In this document: positions 42,501 to 51,500 of the stretch, in pieces | Numbering within the stretch: the stretch's first letter is position 1 | Layout of the letters: every line of letters begins with the position of its first letter | NCBI RefSeq assembly: GCF_009909205.1 | Contig: NZ_JAAAPN010000013.1 | Span: 1-64,000 of the forward strand | From: Aquabacterium fontiphilum | GTDB taxonomy: Bacteria > Pseudomonadota > Gammaproteobacteria > Burkholderiales > Burkholderiaceae_C | Length of the DNA stretch: 64,000 nt | Direction of reading: 5' to 3' | Made by a program: the position numbers and the translations under genes | Notes under the pieces: model-generated | Databases searched by the model: none | Told to the model about the DNA's origin: nothing | Seen by the model: only the letters and a program-made list of their open reading frames with translations

Positions 42501-45500
42501 CCTCGCAAACCGAAGCGACCGTGGGCGACGGCGCGAAGATCAATGTGGGCACGCCGGTGGGCGCGGACCCGTCGGTTCGCGTTCGTGCAGCCGATCACAC
42601 CTTCGTTGTGCAGACGGTGGGCACGGTGTCGGGCGCAGGGGCGGCCGCCGTGAGCGGTGCGGTTGACACCCTGGTGCTGGAGAAGCAGACGCGCGCCGAG
42701 ATCGGCCGTGCCGAAGTGCAGGCGCGTCACGTACACGTGCGCGCGGAAGGCTCTGACACCTTGTACGGCATCAGCGCCAACGTGTCGGTGGGCGGTGCAG
42801 CTGGCGTGGGGGCAGCCGTTGGCGTGGCCGTCATCAGCAACGAAACCGAGGCCCGCATCCGCGCGGGTGCGCAGATTTCGGCCAGCGGCAACCTGGCCGT
42901 CCAGGCCGATCAGAACAGCCAGGTCGACCTGTACACCGTGAGCGGTGCGGCTGGCATCGGCGCTGTCAGCGGGGCCTTCTCGGTGGCCGTGGTCGACAAC
43001 ACCACACGCGCCGAGGTGGAAGGCGCCACGACGTCAGCCGGCGGTGCCGTGCTGGATGCCTCGGGCAGCACCGAGGTGGTGGCCAGCGGCCGTGAGGCCA
43101 TCCGCACGGCGACGGTGAGCGCTGCAGGGGGCGGCGTGGGTGTGGCCGGCGCCGTAGGCGTGAAGGTGACCAAGTCCACCACCACGGCCAACATTGGCAA
43201 CCACGCCAAGGTCAACCAGACCCGGCGCGGTGCGGCGCAGGATGTCACCGTTCGGGCCACCGATACCGTGGAGCTGAGCGGGGGCGGCGGCTCCGCCGCC
43301 ATTGGTGCCATCGCAGGCGCCGGTGCAGTGGCCGATGTGAACATCGTTCGCAACACGACGACGGCCAGCGTGGGTGACAGCGCCCGGGTGCGGGCCGATC
43401 GGGATCTGACGGTCTCAGCTGAGTCGACCAAGGACGTGCAATCGGCCGCAGCTGCCGCGGCGGGCGGCGGTTCGGTGGGCATTTCGGGCGCGGTGGCCCT
43501 GGCCATCGTGGGCGCCAAGCTGGATGCCGACTCGCAGGAAGGCATTGGCAACGGCGGCACGGCCAGCAAGGCCGACGAGCAGATCCGGCAAGACAAGGTC
43601 AGTGGTCAACTGGACCACTCGGATCGCCTGCAGGGCAGTCGCACGGCCATCCAGAGTCGCACAGCCGGTCTAGGCGTGGGCGCGGACCTCAATGACAACC
43701 GCAGCAGCTCGCTGGACAAGACACGCGCCTTTGTCGGGCAGGACGCCACGCTCGTCACCGGCAGACACGTGCGCGTGGAAGCGACCGACCGGACACAGCT
43801 GCGCCTGGATGCCGTCGGTGCCGCCGCAGGCTTCGTGGGCGTTGGCGGCGCGGTCGGCATCGGCCTGACCAACAGCACAACCGAGGCCTTCATCGATGCG
43901 CGCACCACGGTCGACGCCGATGGCGACCTGACCGTGCAGGCCAACGCGCAGAACGTCAATGGCAACGGCTCGCTGGTGACCAGCGCGGCCGGTGCGGGTG
44001 GCGTGGTGGGGTTGAGCGCGTCGGTGGCGGTGCTCAAGGACACCAGCCAGACAAAAGCCAAGCTGGAGAACGACGTAGACGTGCAGGATGCGACGGCCAC
44101 GACGGTGAGCGCCACGACCAACCGCCGTGCTCGAACGGAAGCCTATGGCGCATCGGCTGGTGCACTGGCTGTGGGGGCGTCGGTGGCACGCTCGACTTTC
44201 GAGGGTAGCACCCGGGCCGATCTGGGCCAACGCGTGAAGGTGCGTGGTGACGACCTCAGCGTGACGGCCAGCGACACCTCGGTGGCCAGCGCCAAGACCG
44301 TGGCCGGCGCGGCAGGCATTCTGTCCGGATCCGGCGCGGATGCGAAGGCGTCGATGACGGCCACCGTGGCCGCAACGACGGGCACCCAGATCGATGTGGT
44401 CCTGACCGATGACATGGTCGTGCAGGCCACCAGCACGGTGGGCGTGGATGCCGAATCGTTCGGCGTGTCGGTTGGTGCGGGTGCCGTGGGTGCCTCGCTG
44501 GCCACGGCCACATCCGCAGCCAATGTCCAGGCTCAGGTCGGAGATCAGGCCGCGATCACGGCGGCGGATCTGGATGTCAGGGCAGAGCGCCTGGTGGGCA
44601 GCACGCCCACGGCCCGCGCACGCGCCACGGGCGCGGCGGGTGGCTTGCTGCTGGGCGCCAACGCCACGGTAGCGCGCGCCGACGCTGGCGGTCGTGCCGA
44701 GGCGGGCGTGGGCGCGAGCAGCACGCTCAACGTGAGTGGCACCACCGAAGTGGTGGCAGAGAACCGCTCGCTGCAGGCCGCCTCGTCCGAAGGGATCTCG
44801 GCGGGCATCGTGGCGGTGGGTGCGAACTTCGCCACGGCCAATGCATCGTCCACGACGCAGGCCTCGCTGGGCGACAACGTGCGCGTGGTTGGCCAGACGC
44901 TGGATGTGCGCGCCAACAGCGACGACGCCAACTATGCCTACAGCATTGCGGGCAGTGGCGGCGTGGTGTCGGCACCGTTCTCCGAGGCAACCACCTCGAA
45001 CAGCAGCCAGACCTTTGTGCGCACCGGCTCGGGCGACAACGCCGCCAGCAACGCGCGCAAGATCGACGTCACCCAGCTCCACCTGTCGGCCACCCACACT
45101 TCGCGCTTCGACAGCTGGATCGACAGCACCAACGCCTCGCTGGTGGGCGTCAGTGGCGCCAAGGCCACCAACACCGTCAGCAATGTGACCGAGACGCATG
45201 TGGGGGCAGGCGGTTACGTTGAGGCAGATCACATCACGATCGCGGCCGCCAACACGGTGCTCAAGCAGTCGCCAGGCAGCACGATTCCAGGCTTGAACGT
45301 CAACACGCCGGCGTGGAACGTGAACTCCAGCTCGGGCGGTCTGGCTGATGTGCCGGCAGCCAGCAGCACGACCACCATCAGCAACCGGGCAGCGGTCAAT
45401 GTGGGTGCCGCTGCGAAGCTGGTGCAGACGGGCCTGCGCACCAACCCCGGCACCTTCCGCATCGACGCGTTCAACCAGGTCACCGCTTCGGACAAAGCCA

Positions 45501-48500
45501 AGCTCAGCTCCGGTGGTGCCATTTCGGCGGCGAGCGCCAAATCGGTCGTGCTGGCCAACAACAACCAGGCCATCGTGAATGTGGCGACCCAGGCTGAACT
45601 CAGCAGCGTGGGCGACATGGCGCTGGGTGCGCGCTCGGTGGCCGATGTGCGCGCACAGGCCGCGGTCGACGTCTATGGCGCCGTGGGGGTGGCTCCGGCT
45701 GGCGACAGCGTGGCCAGCTTCATGGGCACGCACACCATCGACATTGCCTCGGGCAGCCTGCTCAGTTCGATGCGCGACGTGCGCCTGTCTGCGGGCGCCA
45801 GCAGCACCGAACAGCAGACCACGGTCAACACGGTGGCGCGCACGGACGTCTACAACAACACGGCCATCCCGGTGAACCGCGATCCGGTGGCCGATGCCAT
45901 CAGCCAGGTCCACAGCCAGATCAACATCGCGCAAGGGGCCGAGGTCGAAGCCTCTCGCCACGTGATGCTGTACGCCGAAGAGGGCGCTGTCACGGCCTCC
46001 GGCGTGGGCATTGGCAAGGATCTGTATCGCGAAGCCCTGGCCGCCGTGGCCAGCGCCGTCAGCAACGCCTTTGGTGGCGGAGACGTGTCGTTCGAAACCC
46101 GGACGGGCCGCTCCATCAAGGTGCAGACCTCGGATGTGGCCGTTGACGGTGATGTGCACGTTGGCATCCACCGCAAGCAGGAGTTGGTCATCGGCATGGA
46201 TGGCACGGCCACCAAGCAGACCGATGGCATCTCGATCACGGGGACCGGCTTCCGCAATGTGGCCGCCGACATCATCGAGCGCATCGAGGATCTGAAGGCC
46301 CTGATCCAGGAGTACACCGTCACGCAGACGGACGCCAACGCGAGCATCGCTGTGGCGGCTTACCAGTCCGAAATCCGCTTCCTGGAGCGCAAGCTAGAAG
46401 AACTCGGTTATCAGGACCAGGCGGGCTTCTCGGGCGTTGCATCGATCAGTGCTCGACAGGCTGCGCAAGAAGCCATCGATGGGATGACCGAAACCAGCGC
46501 GGGCTACCAGACTACCCGTGGTGAAAAACAAAGCGACAACGCCACGCGGTCGGCGCAGAACAGCACGCTGACCACACAGAACAACGACCTCACGACGCAC
46601 AACAGCACGCTGAGCTCACAAAACAGCACGCTGGCCGCGCAGAACGTCACACTGCAAAACGAGATCAACGCCTTGGCGGCCAATGATCCGCAGCGCGCAG
46701 TGAAGCAGGCTCAAATCGACGCGAACAACGCGACGATCAGCAGTAACAACACCACGATCAACAACAACAACACGACGATCGCCAACAACACCACCACGAT
46801 CAATGCCAACAACACGCAGATCACGCAGAACAACACGGCGATCAGCGAGCTCAACGGCAAGATCGACAACCTGTCGAGCCTGATCAGTGGCATCAACCTG
46901 GATGACTACAGCAATGAGGTGCAACCAGGCCCAGTGGCCCGCTACCTGACGATCAGCGACAGCTTCGCGCAACTGGGCAACATCTACGTCCGAGGCGACC
47001 GCCTGCGCGGCTCGGGCATGCTCGATGCGCCGGGTGATGCCGAGATCAAGATCACCAACAACGGGCCGAGCTTCCTGGTGTTGAAGAACCTGACCATTGC
47101 GCCAGACGAAGGCGGCAAGGTCTACTTCAACAATGTGGACGTGGCCAACAACGGTGAGGTCAACCAGGTCAATGGGCTTGCAGGCGGAGCGAACCTGAAG
47201 TTGTTCACGGCGGAAAGCGCGGTGGATGCGAGCGGTCAGCCGGTCACGGCGGCAAAGCCCCGCATCCTGGTCGAGAGCAAGTACGACCCGCTGGATCCGA
47301 TGTACCTGGCATCGACACCGGCCGATGTGGCACCGCTTGCGCCAGACATCATTCTGCAGGGCGACATCTCCAATACGCGCGGCCTCGTGAAGATCGACAG
47401 CGCAGCCGGCTCGATCCGCCTGGAGCAGAAGCGCGACGCGAATGGCGACCTGATCACACCGGTCGAAACCGCCACGATCCGCGCCGACACCGTCGAGGTG
47501 GCTACCCGCAACGGCGACTTCGTGCAGAGCTACACCGACAGCTTCTTCCATACGGCTGGCGGGCCCCTGACCATGGTGCCGGGTGACAGCCAGATCGGTA
47601 CCGTGGACCGCGTGGACTACACGCCTGAGACGGCTGGCGCCGGGATTGTGGCCAACGGCAGTGTGTTGATCGCAGCCCGCTACCTGAACATCAACGGCAC
47701 GATTCAGAGCGGCATCCCGGAGTGGGGCGTGAACGTGCCGGCCGACGCCACCGTGGCTTTGGGTTCTGGCACTGGCAGCTTCGCGCAGGCCCGCGCGGCG
47801 TACAACGCCAAGAGCCCCGCAGAGAAGGCCATTGCGGGCGCCGAGTTCTACGAGGTCAACGGCGCCAACGTCACTGGGCTGGGTACGGCCGCCAGCGGCA
47901 AGTGGGAGCAGATCAAGGTCTACTTCAACGCCAAGGAGAACCGCCTGGAAGTCTCTGGCGTGCAGGTCCAGGGTGGCTACATCGAGCTGTTCGGGCAGAT
48001 CTTCAACACCAACCAGGCAACGGGTGGCGGCCAGCTGCGCGTGCTCGATGGTTATGGGCAGATCAAGGTCAGCAACGCCAGCGACCTGCCGATCTGGATC
48101 AACACGCTGGACGCTGGTCGCGGCGTGAACGGCAAGATCAACGTCACCAACATCACCGGGCTGGATGCGCAGGGGCGCCCGATCATGAGCACGCAGACGT
48201 TCACGCGCACCCCAGGCGGCAGCCGCGATGGTGGCACTTACAGCCCCACGACCGGCCTGCGTTACGCCATGACGGTTGGTGCGGACAGCGGCAAGCGCGA
48301 GTTCTACCGTTACTCGCAGAAGGGCTGGTTCGACATCCGATCGACCTTCAGCTCGCTGGCACTGGATCAATATCGTCTGCGCACCGTACCGACCACGAGC
48401 GACCCACTCGCACGCGGTGAACTGCTCAGCACCGGTCTGAAGGGCATCACAGGGCAGCCACACACGCACTACCGTGAAGAGTCAGTGGTGACCGATCGCA

Positions 48501-51500
48501 CCTTCACCCCAGGCCGCAGTTGGAAGGAGTGCAACTGGTGGACCCTGTGTGCCAACGCTACGTACTACACCGAGTTCTCGGTAGCGACGTCCACAAAGAC
48601 AGTCAAGACCACGAGCGTCCGCGCAGACTACCCGATCAAGATCAGCTACATCGGCCACGATCAGGGCCTGGTTCAGGTGAATTCGACGGGCGGCGTGGTC
48701 ATCAACGGCGCCATCAACAACCGCAATGGCGACACGTCGATCACCTCGACGCAAGGCAGCATCAACCGCAGCGGCGACCAGTCGGTCATCAGTGGCAACA
48801 ACATCAACCTGCAGGCCAACACGGGCATCGGCAGCACCACGGCACCGATGCTCGTCAAAGTCAAGGAAGGTGGGCTGCTGAATGCCACATCGAACTCGGG
48901 CGATGTGCGCGTCAAACAGGTGCTGGGCAACCTGCGTGTGGGCACGGTGGGCGGCACGGGTGTGGCCAATGTCATGCTCGAGGCCGACCGCAGCATCCTC
49001 AATGGCAACGCGAATGCGTATGTGCAAGGGCGCCGCGTCGAGCTGGTGTCACACAATGGGGGGGTGGGCGAGCTGTCGGCTGGCGTCGACAACCCGCTGA
49101 CCGTGCGCACAGGCTACAGCGCCAATCAGGCCGACTGGCCTAACAACGGCCTGATGGTGAGCGCGCGCGAGAGCATCAACGTGTCGAATGTGGCCCAGAC
49201 GGGCCAGGCGGCCTATTCGGGCAACCTGTTGCTGATCTCTGCCGAGTCGCTGGCCGGCGACGTGAAGATCCGCACCTCGGGCGGCCTGATCGACAACAAC
49301 CCGTTCGCCACGACCGACCTGCGTACGCAGGACGAACTGGCCGAGCTGTGGGACAGCCTGCGCCTGCGCGGCCAGGGTGCCGTCGACAAGGCCGACGAAG
49401 CAGTGGCGGCGTTCGCACGCGGCAAGAAGAACAACTACGAGCTGTACTGGCAGCTGCGCCGCCAGCAGGCTGATGGCGGCACGACGTACAACGAGGCGTA
49501 TCAGTATCAGGTCTCGGACGCCGAACGTGCAGTGTTGCGCACTGGCCGTCCAGAGGGCGAGACCGATGCGGCCTTCAATGCCTTTGTCGACACCTTCGCA
49601 GCCAACCGCACGGCGCAGTACCACCAGTTGCACGCTGAGGTGGGCGGTTTCACGGCCGCCTACGACCGCGGTTTCACGTACACGGTGAGCGCGGCTGAGG
49701 ACGCGCAGATCCGTCGCGGCTCATCTTGGTCGGATGCGCAACTGATGTTGTCGGTCGGCGCAGGCCTTCTGAAGAACATCACCGACACGGTGGTCACGAT
49801 CAAGGAGCCCAACGCCAAGGGGCGTAACGTGCAGCTGATTGCCGGCACCGGTATCGGTTCCTATGACGCACCCCAGGTGATCGACCTGAGCGCAGGGCTC
49901 GATGCCCTGACCGTCGAGCAGAAGGCCGCTCTGGCCGCTGCCGAGCGGGGCGACGCGGTGCTGGCCGGCAACATCATCACGATCACCCGGCCGCGGCCGG
50001 TCAATGTGGCCGTTGGCTCTGGTGCCCTGACGGCGACCACCGCCACCGGCGATCTGCTGATCGGCTCCGAGCAGGACCTGCGTCTGGATCAGGTCAGCGC
50101 CCCGGGCGACGTGCGGATCAAGACAGCCGGTGCCCTGATCAACGGTGCGGCCGCGGGCACGACCAACGTCAGTGGCCGCAACGTGATCCTGGAGGCCGCC
50201 AACGGAGGCATTGGCATCGTCAACCTCGAAGGCGAAGTCATCGGGGCCATGCGCATCGATGTGAACGGCAACCTGATCGCCCGGGCCGCTGGCGACATCT
50301 CGCTGGATGCCCAGGACGACCTGGCCGTCGACACCATCTACTCGCGCCAGGACGTCACGCTGGTGGCGGATGGCTCGCTGCTGGATGCGCATGTGGGCGA
50401 GTCCACTGTGACGCCTGAGACCAACATCCGCAGCCGCAGCATGCGGCTGACGGCCCGGAGCGGCTCGATCGGTACCTTCACCAACGCGCTCGATGTAGGG
50501 GTGAACGCGGATGGCCGTGTTCATGCGTTTGCGACCACGCCGGGGCAGGGCGTGCACCTGTTCGCGCCGGCCGGCGAGCGCCTGAACATCGGGACCATTC
50601 GCTCCGGCGACGCCCTCAGCCTGGGCTCGTCGACCGACATGACGATCGACGGTGAAGTCTCGGCCCTGGGACCGCTGTCGCTGACCGCCGGTGGAACGAT
50701 GCACCTGACCGATCAGGCTGATGTGCATGCTACGACGCAAGGCTTGCGCCTGCGCGCCGGCAGCCTGCGCATGGACGATGCCGGCAACGGCAGCGACGCC
50801 GCGCAGATCCGTGTCGATCTGGGCAGCATCGACATCGAAACCGTCGGTGATGCGTTGATCACCGGTATCCAGGCTGGACGCGATGCGGCGGATGCCGTGC
50901 GCATCGTCAGCACCGCTGGGCGCATTCTGGACAGCGGTGACACCCGCGTGGACATCATGGCCATGGGCGGCGCTGCATCGCAGGTGACGCTGGTGGGCGC
51001 ACAGGGCGTCGGCAACGACCCGCTGGACGTGGCCACGGCCAAGATCAGCGCCACCTCGGGCGGCGTGGTCGATCTGGCTTTTGTGGGCGACATCGACATC
51101 GTCGGCATCGAGGCGGGCAACCGGGTCCTGCTGACGGCCGACGGCAGCATCACGGGCAACAGTGTGGTGAGCACCGGACTGGGCGTGTCCAACCCCGATC
51201 AGAGCGTGTTCATCCGCGCCGAGACCGGGTTGGTCAACCTGCAGCAGGTGTCGGGCACGGCGGATGTGCAGCTTGCCGCGCCGACATCGATCCAGGTCGG
51301 CAGCGTGACGGTCGGTGGTGGCTTCTTTGCCGCCAGCGACCGCATCACCGCCTCGGTACAGGGCACTGGCGCCGATGCGCACGGTGGCGCGCTGACGGGC
51401 TGGGAAGGCGGGCGTGCCACGCGCATCGACGCTGTGTTCGATTCACCCACGGCCTTCCGTCTGGACACGGTCTCGACAGTTTCAGGCCTGCTTCGCGTGC

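Noticed and set aside
36389..42736. A 2115-codon open frame antisense to tpsA (and others in the same region)
   Set aside because: Its composition (Ala/His/Arg/Gly-rich, no recognisable domain) is the mirror of GC-rich repeat codons in tpsA. It has no ribosome site, and the sense frame has clear TPS domains.
46530..46860. CRISPR-like or tandem DNA repeat
   Set aside because: The repetition is at protein level (heptads and Asn/Thr codons); DNA units are not identical and no spacers exist.
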